Positions 1-8,497 of a stretch of DNA of 53,131 bases are shown piece after piece. Positions within the stretch are counted from its first letter, which is position 1; every line of letters begins with the position of its first letter. This DNA is from an uncultured Pirellula sp. GTDB taxonomy: Bacteria > Planctomycetota > Planctomycetia > Pirellulales > Pirellulaceae. The stretch spans positions 1 through 53,131 of the forward strand of contig CAITIE010000004.1 of the NCBI GenBank assembly GCA_903892355.1, written 5' to 3'. The notes below the pieces were generated by a model. The model searched no databases. It saw nothing but the letters and a program-made list of their open reading frames with translations, and was not told the origin of the DNA. Both the position numbers and the translations under genes were made by a program.

Positions 1-165
1 ATTCAAATTGACGTCAGGTAAGTAAGCCCGCCCACCCATTTGGGGGATGATAGCTAAATGGGGGGGAATGTTTGGGTTGCCGTGCGCCGGGCCGTGCAAC
101 CGTGAGTTCGCCAATCGATTCGTTGCCACGTGCGACCCCTTGCGGGGGCATTTCAAAATTGCATA

Positions 166-188
166 CGCTGGGAAACCAGCGTTTTTTT
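166..188 (+). terminator. Intrinsic terminator of a gene left of the window
   Basis: A perfect 6-bp stem CGCTGG/CCAGCG closes a GAAA tetraloop and is followed directly by seven T. This is a textbook rho-independent terminator on the plus strand. The gene it serves lies outside the window. Confidence 0.8.
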
Positions 189-224
189 ATGCAATTATCT
201 AAGGGGTCAGGGAGGTTTCTCCTG

Positions 225-305
225 GGGGCTCTGCCCGATATTGGTCTAGACGGGGCTCTGCCCGATATTGGTCTAGACGGGGCTCTGCCCGATATTGGCC
301 TAAAC
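225..305. repeat. 27-bp tandem repeat, 3 copies, intergenic
   Basis: Units at 225-251, 252-278 and 279-305 begin GGGGCTCTGCCCGATATTGG. The first two copies are identical and the third differs at two positions near its end. The array sits between the terminator and the start codon of the aldo/keto reductase gene, so it is probably in that gene's promoter or leader. No spacer sequence separates the copies, so it is not a CRISPR. Confidence 0.95.
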
Positions 306-331
306 ACAATGGTGTATCGAGAGGAATGCTC

Positions 332-1318
332 ATGAGGTATCGAACGCTTGGCCGAACCCCTTGGCGGGTCTCTGAAATCAGTTTTGGAGCTTGGGCCATC
401 GGAGCCGCGTGGGGGCCTGTCGACGATTCCGAGTCGATGGCGGCCTTGCACCGCGCCATCGACCTAGGGGTCAACTTCATCGACACCGCAGATGTCTACG
501 GTGATGGTCATAGCGAACGCCTAATTGCCAAACTGCTTTCGGAACGACCGGGTGAGCACATTGTGGTTGCGACCAAAGTGGGTCGGCGATTGCCACAGCA
601 AACGCCCGAAGGGTATACCCGAGCGAACCTAGCATCCTGGATCGATCGGAGTTTGAAAAATCTAAACACGGAATGTTTAGATTTGGTCCAATTGCACTGC
701 CCTCCCAACGATGTTTACTACATGCCCGAAGTGTTCGGCTTCATGGATGACTTTGTCGCCGCCGGCAAGATTCATTACTACGGAGTGAGTGTCGAGAAAA
801 TCGAGCAAGCGATCAAAGCGATTGAGTATCCGAATGTTCAGACCGTGCAGATCATCTTCAATCTATTCCGGCAGCGGCCTGCGGAATTGTTTTTCCAACA
901 AGCCGAATTGCGCCGCGTGGGGGTCTTGGCCCGGGTACCGCTCGCATCGGGGTTGCTGACTGGAAAAATCTCCGCAACGACTGCATTTGCGGAGGACGAC
1001 CACCGTCGTTTCAATCGGCACGGCGAGGCGTTTGATCGAGGTGAAACGTTTTCAGGGGTCGATTTCGAGACCGCGTTGAAGGCTGTCGAAGAATTGAAAT
1101 CGATCGCTCCACCGGGAGTAAGCCTCGCTCAATTCGCCCTGCGTTGGATACTCATGCACGACGCAGTTTCGTGTGCGATCCCGGGGGCTCGGCGGCCCAA
1201 TCAGGTCGACGACAATGTGTCGGCGGTGGATATTGCACCATTGTCCGATGCGATGATGGCTTCGATAAAACAGATCTACGATGTTTCGATCCGTGCACTC
1301 GTCCACCATCGATGGTAG
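332..1318 (+). CDS. Aldo/keto reductase
   Basis: Probable NAD(P)H-dependent oxidoreductase of the aldo/keto reductase superfamily, cytoplasmic, about 328 residues as usual for the family. The (beta/alpha)8 catalytic tetrad is visible in order: D and Y in FIDTADVYGDG, K in VVATKVGR and H in LVQLHCPP. The C-terminal cofactor-binding part includes AIPGARRPNQVDDN. I prefer the ATG at 332 over the in-frame ATG at 326 because GAGAGGA lies six bases before 332, and family members start with MRYRTLGRT-like sequence. The substrate cannot be told; it resembles the class that acts on small carbonyls or sugars. It converges on the SDR gene. Confidence 0.9.
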   Translation: MRYRTLGRTPWRVSEISFGAWAIGAAWGPVDDSESMAALHRAIDLGVNFIDTADVYGDGHSERLIAKLLSERPGEHIVVATKVGRRLPQQTPEGYTRANLASWIDRSLKNLNTECLDLVQLHCPPNDVYYMPEVFGFMDDFVAAGKIHYYGVSVEKIEQAIKAIEYPNVQTVQIIFNLFRQRPAELFFQQAELRRVGVLARVPLASGLLTGKISATTAFAEDDHRRFNRHGEAFDRGETFSGVDFETALKAVEELKSIAPPGVSLAQFALRWILMHDAVSCAIPGARRPNQVDDNVSAVDIAPLSDAMMASIKQIYDVSIRALVHHRW

Positions 1319-1365
1319 CTGCGTTTTATCGGTGGTTGCATTTTATCGCAGCCACAGAACACGCA

Positions 1366-2106
1366 TTAGAAATACGATTGGTGAACTGGTTTTATCACCA
1401 ACTCGGGGATATGCACCCGCGGAGGGAGCGAGGCGATCGAGACAACCACCTCTCCCACATCGGAAGGTCGCAGGATCAATTCTCGTTGTTCCTTGCTGAC
1501 AGGAACCGGACGTTGCTCCAAAATCGGCGTGTCGACTTCGCCAGGATAAATATTGGTCACTCGAATCCCTTCTACACCGACTTCGTTGGCCACGCATGTC
1601 CCAAGCGCTGTCATTGCGAATTTACTGGCGGCATAGGCAACGCCACCGAGCGCGAGAGCCCGCTTGCCAGTGACACTGGAGATATTGATGATGATTCCCG
1701 ACTTGCGGCTGCGCATTTCAGGAAGCGTGGCGTGGATCAAATTGTAGGCACCGGTCGCATTGATCGCGACGACTTGGTCCCATTGCTCGGGGAGCATTTC
1801 GCCGATCGTCCGATTCTTGATGTTGACTCCAGCTGCGTTGACCAAGATTTGAATGGGTCCAAAGGCTTTCTTGACCGAATCGACAAACTGCTGAACGCTC
1901 TCGCGGTCGGTGACGTCGAGCGGAAACCCGATGACTTGCCCTACCCCTGATTTTTTGAGAGCTTCAACAGCGGACTGAACCACATCTGACCGCCGTGATC
2001 CGATAGCGACTTTCGCGCCCGCGGCGACAAATGCTTCGGCGATACCAAAGCCGATCCCCGTAGCTCCTCCGGTAACAATGACGACTTGGTCTTTCAGGGG
2101 TGTCAT
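1366..2106 (-). CDS. SDR family NAD(P)-dependent oxidoreductase
   Basis: Classical short-chain dehydrogenase/reductase of 246 residues, in the FabG-like group. The cofactor motif TGGATGIG is near residue 12, NAAGV near 90, and the catalytic S, Y and K are in the stretch from SSVTGKR to YAASK near 140-160. The start at 2106 is supported by GGAG ten bases upstream. It most likely reduces a keto group or oxidises an alcohol; whether it belongs to fatty acid synthesis cannot be decided, since no other fab gene is near. It is convergent with the aldo/keto reductase and the 47 bp between them hold no strong terminator. Confidence 0.88.
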   Translation of the reverse strand: MTPLKDQVVIVTGGATGIGFGIAEAFVAAGAKVAIGSRRSDVVQSAVEALKKSGVGQVIGFPLDVTDRESVQQFVDSVKKAFGPIQILVNAAGVNIKNRTIGEMLPEQWDQVVAINATGAYNLIHATLPEMRSRKSGIIINISSVTGKRALALGGVAYAASKFAMTALGTCVANEVGVEGIRVTNIYPGEVDTPILEQRPVPVSKEQRELILRPSDVGEVVVSIASLPPRVHIPELVIKPVHQSYF

Positions 2107-2460
2107 GAAACAGTATCTCCAAAGGGTGCGAAGGAGGTGGGATTAAAACGGATGCTAAGAGAGTTCGGCGGCGATTGCTGCGGTCACTGCTACGGCCACT
2201 GCTACGGTTGCCAGGCAGGCTAGAAGCCGCCATGGACAGGACCAAAGATCGTACTCACATCCAAGGAATCCGCGAGCCCCGATAGGCTAGGCGGGCTCAG
2301 GTACGTGGTGCCTCGCTGCAAAAAAGTGAACGAAATCCTATGCCGCCGCGGACGGCTTTGGTTTTCTTGAACCTTTTTTTGAAAAAGCCCTAATAAAATC
2401 GCGACTGTTCCGTCTACCTGATGTCGGCACCTTTTCCACCATGCAGAACTCGAGGGCAAT
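2107..2460. other. Intergenic region upstream of the ECF sigma factor
   Basis: I find no convincing gene. A short imperfect direct repeat (CACTGCTACGG twice) lies near 2180-2210. A weak promoter candidate with TTGAAC at 2367-2372 and TAATAA at 2391-2396 (18-bp spacer) overlaps a striking CTTTTTTTGAAAAAG near-palindrome at 2373-2387. Either could drive the sigma factor gene. Confidence 0.4.
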
Positions 2461-3051
2461 TTGACTCGCGACGATCCATCGCTACCGGCGACATTGGGCC
2501 AATTCCCCAAGTCCCTGGAGCCATCATCGGATTCGCTGGACAACACGGGGTGGCTGCGATCGGTCTTTGATCGGTTGCAGCGGCCGCTGTTGGCGTATGC
2601 GTGCAAATTGCTCAATGGGGATTGGGATTTGGCTCAGGATTGTGTTCAGGAAGCTTTTGTGCGTTTGTGCCGAGAGCCGCGAGAACGGATCGAGTCTCAT
2701 GTCGACGCATGGCTCTTTAAAACTTGTCGTCATCGAGCGATGGATATCCATCGCATGGAGGCTCGCATGAAAACCCAAACCGAACCGGCAGCGATCGAAT
2801 CGCTGTCCTCCCAGGAAAAAGATCCGGGAAGCATCGCCATGTTGGCGGAACAGCAACACGAGATCGAACAGCGTATCGCGGACCTGCCCCGACTCGAGCA
2901 GGAGATCGTCCTGCTGAGGCTCGGCCAAGGCCTCTCCTACAAACAGATTGCCGAAGTGATGGATTTGAGCGTGAGCCACGTCGGTGTTCTGCTCCATCAA
3001 GCTTTAACGCGACTACGCGACGCCATGTCGGAACGCGAATACCACTCCTGA
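2461..3051 (+). CDS. ECF RNA polymerase sigma factor
   Basis: Extracytoplasmic-function sigma-70 family protein, 196 residues. Region 2 (about residues 38-95) includes DLAQDCVQEAFVRL, the helix that binds core polymerase and the -10 element. Region 4 (about 135-190) has a helix-turn-helix around LSYKQIAEVMDLSVSHVGVLL that reads the -35 element. The start is a TTG preceded by GAGGG five bases upstream. The next gene, 35 bp downstream, carries an anti-sigma-like N-terminus with one membrane helix and a VWA domain, so the pair is probably a sigma/anti-sigma regulatory unit. Its target promoters are not evident; autoregulation is likely by analogy with other ECF systems. Confidence 0.92.
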   Translation: MTRDDPSLPATLGQFPKSLEPSSDSLDNTGWLRSVFDRLQRPLLAYACKLLNGDWDLAQDCVQEAFVRLCREPRERIESHVDAWLFKTCRHRAMDIHRMEARMKTQTEPAAIESLSSQEKDPGSIAMLAEQQHEIEQRIADLPRLEQEIVLLRLGQGLSYKQIAEVMDLSVSHVGVLLHQALTRLRDAMSEREYHS

Positions 3052-3086
3052 ACACAAACCTTATATGGCCGAAAGAATCATCGATC

Positions 3087-4238
3087 ATGAATACCAACCA
3101 ACCGAACTCCGACAATCCCCTTCCGAAACCATCAAACCAGGTTCCTGTGAGTATTGAGCCATGGCAGATTACTGCCTACGCACTTGGGGAACTCGATCCG
3201 GAAGCCCACGCTGAAGTCGAATCGTGGATTTCGAAGAATCCCGCTGCAGCCGCAGAGCTTCAATCGATTCGCGACACCGCGACCCATATCCAAAAGCAGT
3301 TGGCCTCATCGAGTTTGAATGCTGGGCTGGACAACCGACGATCCGAACAAGTGCTCCAGGAGATCACTGGACGAAACACAGGCACGGCAACGGTCCAATT
3401 GCGAAAGAGCTACGACGAGGAAGTGCGCATGAAGCGATTCAGACGTTTCCGAACGATGGGACTGATTGCATCCGGGATAGCAGCATCCTTGGTTGCGTTC
3501 CGCTTGTCTCCCTGGTATTCCGATCGAGGGTATTCCGACCGAGTCGAAATCTTCTCTGGCACGAAGTCGGTTTACAACATTCCAGCGAGAACCGAGGAGG
3601 CGGTTACCGAATCCTCGGACTACATCCCACCTGTCCTGAAAAATGCAACACAGATGGCGGAGGTCACGGATAGAGAATCATCGGAAGGGATCGTTGTAAA
3701 GCAATCCATGTCCGCGGATGAGTCGGGGTATTTAGCAGGTAGCGGCAATTCCGGAAAAGACTCCGGGGGAGTTCCACTTGGGGCTGTCGAGGCAAACAAT
3801 GGCGGGCCCGCTGGCCCTGGTCCTGGGGTCGCTGCAAGTGGGTCTGTGAAAAGTTCGGCGGCTACGCGGAAGAGCTTGAGCTTGGGTCGTGATGAATCGA
3901 TAATCGGCGAAATTCCAGGTTTTGGGGCGGAAGATGCCACTGAATCGCTCATCGATTCGAAAATCGAACCCAACGAATCGCTTGTTCGGCGGACGCCTGC
4001 TCCTGGGAGCACGCCGGAACGAAATACCAGTCTGGAGTCCAGGTCTAGGTATTATAGGTATGAAGAGATGCAGTCAGAGGCTAAGTCTGGCGAATCGATG
4101 GACTTCCGCTCGAAGGAACTCGCCGATCGAGTCGCCTCTGCACCACAACCAAGTTTGGATGGTATAGCTGGTGGTGGCCCAGCTAGTGGGGGATTGGGGG
4201 GGGGGCATGGGCTTTTCGGGCGGCACGCTGCCCGCTAA
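3087..4238 (+). CDS. Anti-sigma-like, membrane-anchored N-terminal part of VWA regulator (frameshifted)
   Basis: This frame encodes 383 residues and ends in a run of ten G. The first about 80 residues (ITAYALGELDPEAHAEVESW and following) resemble anti-sigma factor N-terminal domains but lack a zinc-binding HxxxCxxC. A single membrane helix lies near residue 130 (LIASGIAASLVAF). A long Ser/Gly/Pro-rich linker follows. After the G-run the frame yields a short tail and a stop at 4238. With nine G instead of ten it would continue into the VWA/DUF3520 frame to 5799, giving one protein of about 904 residues of the kind common in planctomycetes. The 35-bp distance to the ECF gene suggests co-transcription. 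Confidence 0.8.
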   Translation: MNTNQPNSDNPLPKPSNQVPVSIEPWQITAYALGELDPEAHAEVESWISKNPAAAAELQSIRDTATHIQKQLASSSLNAGLDNRRSEQVLQEITGRNTGTATVQLRKSYDEEVRMKRFRRFRTMGLIASGIAASLVAFRLSPWYSDRGYSDRVEIFSGTKSVYNIPARTEEAVTESSDYIPPVLKNATQMAEVTDRESSEGIVVKQSMSADESGYLAGSGNSGKDSGGVPLGAVEANNGGPAGPGPGVAASGSVKSSAATRKSLSLGRDESIIGEIPGFGAEDATESLIDSKIEPNESLVRRTPAPGSTPERNTSLESRSRYYRYEEMQSEAKSGESMDFRSKELADRVASAPQPSLDGIAGGGPASGGLGGGHGLFGRHAAR

Positions 4239-5799
4239 ACCGAGTGGTGCACGAGGCTTGCAAACGCGAGAGTCGGATCTTGGATACCAATTCCCGGATG
4301 AACTGAAAGCCAACGTGCCGAGCCTTCGACGTGCGGCAGAAAACGCGGGTGGGGATCGGTTCGATCCGATTGTGGAGACTCCGTTTGCCGAGGTGACGCA
4401 ATCGCCTCAATCGACCTTTTCCATTGATGTCGATACAGCATCCTACAGCAAGCTTCGGCAGTACGTCATGAAAAACGTCGTTCCGAATCCAACCGCGGTT
4501 CGAATCGAGGAGATGATCAACTACTTCGATTACAACTATCCCGGTCCGACAGATGGATCTCCGTTTGCTGCTCACATGAAGATGGCCATATGCCCATGGA
4601 ACACGGAACACCGCTTGGTGCGCGTGGCGATCCAAGCGAAAAAAGTAGATGCGGAACAACGCCCCGCCTCGAACTTGGTGTTCTTGATCGATGTCTCCGG
4701 ATCGATGGCACAGGAGAACAAGCTTCCGTTGGTCAAGCGAACGTTGGCCTTGCTGGCATCACAGTTGCGAGAGCAAGACCGTGTGGCGATCGTTGTCTAC
4801 GCTGGTGCGGCGGGTTGCGTTCTGCCGAGCACCTCCGGGGCATCGAAGGATCGGATTATGGCATCGATCGAAGAATTGCAGTCGGGTGGGTCGACCAATG
4901 GTGGACAAGGAATCGAACTGGCATACCGCATCGCCAAGGAGAATTACGTCGACGGGGGTGTCAATCGAGTGATTCTGTGCACTGATGGAGATTTTAATGT
5001 CGGCGTGACAGGTACCGATCAGTTGGTTTCCATGATGCAAGAGAACGCCAAGAGCAACGTGTTCTTGACGTGCCTGGGATACGGCATCGGCAATTACAAC
5101 GACTCGATGATGGAGCAGATCTCCAATAAGGGGAATGGAACTTACGGCATGGTCGATAGCGAGATGGAAGCTCGCAAGATCATGGTCGAGCAGTTGTCGG
5201 GAACGCTGATGACGGTCGCTAAGGATGTCAAAATCCAGATCGAGTTCAATCCTCAAAAGGTGGCTTCGTATCGCTTGATCGGGTACGAAAACCGTCGATT
5301 GGCTACGCAGGATTTCGATAACGACAAAAAGGATGCTGGTGAAATCGGGGCTGGGCACCGAGTTACCGCGTTGTACGAAATCGTGCCGGTTGGTAAGGAT
5401 GGTGCTGGAAGCCCAGCGAGCGAACTCCGTTATGGCAAGAAACAACCAGAGGCACCTCCCAAGACGATCGATGAAACCGAACAGGCAGGCGAATTAGCGA
5501 ATGAGTGGATGTTGCTCAAGATTCGGTCCAAGCAGCCTGAAGCGACCGAAAGCACCAAGCAAGAGTTTGTACTGAAGGAAGGTGAATTGGCCGAGGAAAC
5601 CTATTCGGGTGAGCGGACCGATATGGATTGGGCTGTGAGTGTTGCGGAGTTCGGACTCTTACTGCGGCACAGCAAACTCGCACCTGGAATCGACTGGGAC
5701 CGGATGATATCGCGGGCACAAGAAAGTGTTGGCGACGATAGCTACCGCCGAGAATGCTTGGTCATCATGCAGCAGGCCAAGCGAATGTTTGGCAAATAG
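4171..5799 (+). CDS. VWA domain and DUF3520 C-terminal part of the same regulator (YfbK-like)
   Basis: This frame holds a von Willebrand factor A region related to E. coli YfbK. A VWA N-terminal region (about residues 75-150) precedes the VWA domain with a complete MIDAS: DVSGS from D174, T in GGSTNGG near 240 and D in LCTDGDFN near 270. A DUF3520-type C-terminus ends in the WAVSVAEFGLLLRHS region. VWA domains of this type bind a divalent metal and mediate protein-protein contacts. The nominal start at 4171 is a GTG in the linker with no ribosome site, so I think this is not an independent gene but the continuation of the 3087 frame across the G-run at 4196-4205. It could be translated as one protein by slippage or be a true pseudogene split. 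Confidence 0.85.
   Translation: MVAQLVGDWGGGMGFSGGTLPAKPSGARGLQTRESDLGYQFPDELKANVPSLRRAAENAGGDRFDPIVETPFAEVTQSPQSTFSIDVDTASYSKLRQYVMKNVVPNPTAVRIEEMINYFDYNYPGPTDGSPFAAHMKMAICPWNTEHRLVRVAIQAKKVDAEQRPASNLVFLIDVSGSMAQENKLPLVKRTLALLASQLREQDRVAIVVYAGAAGCVLPSTSGASKDRIMASIEELQSGGSTNGGQGIELAYRIAKENYVDGGVNRVILCTDGDFNVGVTGTDQLVSMMQENAKSNVFLTCLGYGIGNYNDSMMEQISNKGNGTYGMVDSEMEARKIMVEQLSGTLMTVAKDVKIQIEFNPQKVASYRLIGYENRRLATQDFDNDKKDAGEIGAGHRVTALYEIVPVGKDGAGSPASELRYGKKQPEAPPKTIDETEQAGELANEWMLLKIRSKQPEATESTKQEFVLKEGELAEETYSGERTDMDWAVSVAEFGLLLRHSKLAPGIDWDRMISRAQESVGDDSYRRECLVIMQQAKRMFGK
4196..4205 (+). repeat. G10 homopolymer at frameshift
   Basis: Ten consecutive G in a Gly-rich linker. The reading frame before the tract (codon starts divisible by 3) and the frame after it differ by one base. 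Removing one G joins GGLGGG to MGFSGG without loss of sense. Confidence 0.95.
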
Positions 5800-5831
5800 C
5801 TCGACGAAGACTGCTTCGATGAAGAAACGCA

Positions 5832-5858
5832 AAAGGCCCCTGAGTTTCAGGGGCCTTT
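5832..5858. terminator. Bidirectional hairpin between convergent genes
   Basis: A 12-bp stem AAAGGCCCCTGA/TCAGGGGCCTTT with a short loop lies 33 bp after the VWA stop and 25 bp before the stop of the convergent SLBB gene. The A/T ends of the stem let it act in both directions, although the free T-run is short. Confidence 0.7.
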
Positions 5859-5882
5859 GTGCATCATCAAGGATGATCTGTG

Positions 5883-7283
5883 TTAGTTTCCGTTGCCCCC
5901 TCGGAGAGCGTATTGGAAGCCGTAGAGGAACAAGGCTGCGACCCCGAAGTTGAGCACTTCTTCGCAAGGCTTGTATCTCATGATGAGGATGTCGCCGGGC
6001 TGGACGAGGATCCGTTCGCGTGGATCCAAGTTGGCTTTGGCAAGGTCCACTTCGATCGTGATTTGACCGTCGCAAGGAGTCTTGCGGAGGACGAACAAGG
6101 CACCGGGAGGCACGAAAGCGCCGCCGCCGATCCCACCCATGGTTCCACCGCCGCCTCCTCGTGCTCCAACCGATGACACACCGCTGCCAGCGAGTGCGAG
6201 GGCACCGAGGACGTCGAGGTCGTAGTCGCGAGGGATCATGAACTGACCACCTTGCAACAAGCCACCGGTGTAGAAGACTTCGGCTTCACGCGACTCGATG
6301 TAGATGATATCTCCTTCTTCGAGGACGATATCCTCAGGCCGGAAGCTAGGCACAATCCCTGGTGGTAGACGCAAAGGAATCTTCAGGATCGATGGATCAT
6401 CTGGAAGTGGCGGAGCACACCCGCATGGGTCTTGGTTGCAGTAGTACTGTTGGTAGAACTGCTGGACGAACTCATCCCGTTTGCGTTGGTCGGCTTTGGA
6501 GGCACGAAGGATCTTGATTTCGTTCTTGGCATTGACCCCTGGCAATCCGCCGGAGGCCATCAGCGCGTTGAGAACGTCGTTTTGATAGGCACGGAGCTTG
6601 ATCATGCTTCCCGACGCGCTCTGGTCGGAGCCGAGGTTGAAGCCGCCGCGCCCCCCCATTCCGCTACCCATTTGATTGCCACCACCAGCACCCATATCCT
6701 GGCGAACCACGACGATGTTGTAGGTGCGTTCCTTCATCAAGGTAACGATCGGTCGCAATTGGTTGGCGTCCGTGAGAATCTTGGCGTCGAGATAGTATTT
6801 TCGAATCAGATCGCGGACTTGTTCAATCGTCAGCCCTTTGACCTTGATCGGTTCGAGCAATGGCAATTGGATGGTGCCATCATTGATGACAGTAACCGGG
6901 TAGCCGAGCGATGGGTCCAGCATGCTGTCCCGCTCGGGGAAGTGAACGGGTGGTGGCTCGGGAGGCCTATCAGGTGACGAGTAAGGCATGATCCCTTCGA
7001 TGTAGATACCAAGGATGTCCCCTTCGTCGAGCAAGTAATCTCGCGGGGGCTCTTGGGCTAACCGGGAAGGATCGAGCGGAACCAGATTGTTCTTGGATTG
7101 AGCTAGGAATTGCGGTGGCAACCTACGGGCTGGGATGCCGTTGAGCGGTTGTGTCAGCGCCGCACATCCAGCGCTGAGGCTGCCCAAAGCAATCAGGCCG
7201 GAGCAGGTCAAGCGGCGCATCCAGCGAGCGATCATGACCTGCATGGTCTCTTTGTTTGGCGTAGTGTTCCGGTCCTGGGACAT
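5883..7283 (-). CDS. Polysaccharide export lipoprotein, SLBB domain (Wza-like)
   Basis: Outer-membrane polysaccharide export protein of about 466 residues. The precursor has a lipobox LSAGC with the acylated Cys at residue 40. A polysaccharide export (Poly_export) domain starts at LDEGDILGIYIEG, followed by SLBB-type folds containing VRDLIRKYYLD and LEEGDIIYIESREAEVFYTGG. The C-terminal ALFLYGFQYALRG could be the membrane-spanning helix of Wza-like octamers. The start at 7283 is chosen over 7313 because GAGGT lies seven bases upstream. Two Gly-rich inserts (near GMGGRGGF and GARGGGGG) are unusual for Wza. It lies beside a small lipoprotein gene and a divergent O-antigen-ligase-like gene, suggesting an exopolysaccharide or LPS module. 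Confidence 0.9.
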   Translation of the reverse strand: MSQDRNTTPNKETMQVMIARWMRRLTCSGLIALGSLSAGCAALTQPLNGIPARRLPPQFLAQSKNNLVPLDPSRLAQEPPRDYLLDEGDILGIYIEGIMPYSSPDRPPEPPPVHFPERDSMLDPSLGYPVTVINDGTIQLPLLEPIKVKGLTIEQVRDLIRKYYLDAKILTDANQLRPIVTLMKERTYNIVVVRQDMGAGGGNQMGSGMGGRGGFNLGSDQSASGSMIKLRAYQNDVLNALMASGGLPGVNAKNEIKILRASKADQRKRDEFVQQFYQQYYCNQDPCGCAPPLPDDPSILKIPLRLPPGIVPSFRPEDIVLEEGDIIYIESREAEVFYTGGLLQGGQFMIPRDYDLDVLGALALAGSGVSSVGARGGGGGTMGGIGGGAFVPPGALFVLRKTPCDGQITIEVDLAKANLDPRERILVQPGDILIMRYKPCEEVLNFGVAALFLYGFQYALRGGNGN

Positions 7284-7397
7284 TTCAATTACCTCGCAAA
7301 CCGCAATCGGCATTCAGTTTGGGCTGTTATGGTTTGTGTATCGGTGTGGTGTCACGCAACGCGATCGTCGCGTTGCGTGATACGGACTAAGTGTTCG

Positions 7398-8135
7398 TTA
7401 CAAGCCAATTCGTTCTTGAATTGGAGCCGGCTGAGGAATAACTTTGATCACCTCATTTTCGATGACCTCCGTCTCAATCACCTCATGAGCCGGATAATTC
7501 GGATACGCTTGGCCGTTCATCGGAATGGGAGCCGCAGCCCCTACCCCTGGCGCCTGATTCGCAATTCCGCTTCGCTGAAGATCGAAATTCGGCACCGGAT
7601 AGATGCCGTTGTATTCCGACGGAAGCAGTCCATGTTCGGCGTACTGCTTTTGAATGTTGCTGCTGGTTTGAATTTGGTACCAACTGCCAATACCATCTTC
7701 TTCTGCCGCCCGAGCTCCATGCGGGAAACCTGCAAACCACGCAGCTACGCGCCCTTGCCCCTCGTGCGATTGGTATTTCCAACCCCAGTATTCACGCGGT
7801 GGAAACGCTGGTGTACACCCGTCACCACCATCGGCGACTTGCATGTAACCAGCCTTAAACCCACGATGGAAGTCTTTCAAGTGTTGCTGGTTGGCAAAGC
7901 AATGTTTGCGGCTATGCCATGCCTTCATCGCTAAGGAGCCGTTCCGCATGTACATCATGCCGTTGTTCCAATAGCTGTTGTACTGCCAACTGCTATTGAC
8001 TCCCGTCAGCGCGGTGCAACCTGCTGAAGGAACAAACGCAGCCCCGAGCAATATCAAGGCTGTAAGTCCCAATCGGCGTCTTACAGACTGCTGCCGACGG
8101 GTTTTCGGAATGCATTTGAGTCGGTCGATGGACAT
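7398..8135 (-). CDS. Putative outer-membrane lipoprotein, unknown function
   Basis: I do not recognise a characterised family. The 245-residue product has a basic N-terminus, a hydrophobic stretch and a lipobox PSAGC with Cys at residue 40. The mature part is rich in aromatic residues (WQYNSYWNNGMMYMRNG, WGWKYQ) and ends in a Pro/Glu/Ile tail (EVIETEVIENEVIKVIP). The start at 8135 rather than 8192 is supported by a GGGGGG ribosome site eight bases upstream. It lies 114 bp upstream of the SLBB export gene in the same direction, so it may be co-transcribed and assist the exporter; that role is inferred from position only. Confidence 0.75.
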   Translation of the reverse strand: MSIDRLKCIPKTRRQQSVRRRLGLTALILLGAAFVPSAGCTALTGVNSSWQYNSYWNNGMMYMRNGSLAMKAWHSRKHCFANQQHLKDFHRGFKAGYMQVADGGDGCTPAFPPREYWGWKYQSHEGQGRVAAWFAGFPHGARAAEEDGIGSWYQIQTSSNIQKQYAEHGLLPSEYNGIYPVPNFDLQRSGIANQAPGVGAAAPIPMNGQAYPNYPAHEVIETEVIENEVIKVIPQPAPIQERIGL

Positions 8136-8497
8136 CGACGATTCCCCCCTATGGACGAATTGGCAGAAGGAATGCTTGCATAGCAGGTGCACTCCTTCAG
8201 CGGCGTGGATAGACGTATCCCTGACTCGTGTTATCGCCCATCAGCTCGTGTCGAATTTAATGATTGTTCGGACGGCAACAGGTTTCTTGCCTTTTTCGTT
8301 AGATAAGCCTACGACGGAGATGCCGAAGATACCGTCGAACAATGATGCTCGGGCCCTTCGTTCACGCACGCCGGATTGTTGAGGGAAGTGCCGTCGATTA
8401 AGGTTGTTAATGCGGTCCGTTTAGAACTGTCCTCTCGGAAGCACGTCGCTCCACGCGAGTATTCAGAGTCCATCGGCTTTAGGAGCCACCCAGCGAA
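8136..8497. other. Divergent intergenic region of the polysaccharide module
   Basis: No gene recognised. The region separates the leftward lipoprotein gene from the rightward O-antigen-ligase-like gene and should contain promoters for both. No convincing -35/-10 pair or operator stood out. AGGAG lies about twelve bases before the ATG at 8498. Confidence 0.5.

Larger units (their letters stand above)
1..325. other. Gene-free left end of window
   Basis: I see no credible coding sequence here. The open frames on both strands are low-complexity and run through a terminator and a tandem repeat without any family motif. The stretch holds a strong intrinsic terminator (166-188), which implies a plus-strand gene ending just left of the window, and a three-copy 27-bp repeat (225-305) directly before the aldo/keto reductase gene. 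Confidence 0.6.

Noticed and set aside
225-305. Possible CRISPR array
   Set aside because: Copies are directly adjacent without spacers, only three are present and no cas gene is nearby; the same holds for the 21032-21110 array.
1144-1950. Long plus-strand open frame
   Set aside because: It is antisense to the SDR gene, which has complete catalytic motifs; its translation has no recognisable domain.
4171-4240. GTG at 4171 as a genuine independent start
   Set aside because: No ribosome site; the codon lies in the linker of the upstream frame and the encoded domain is normally internal.
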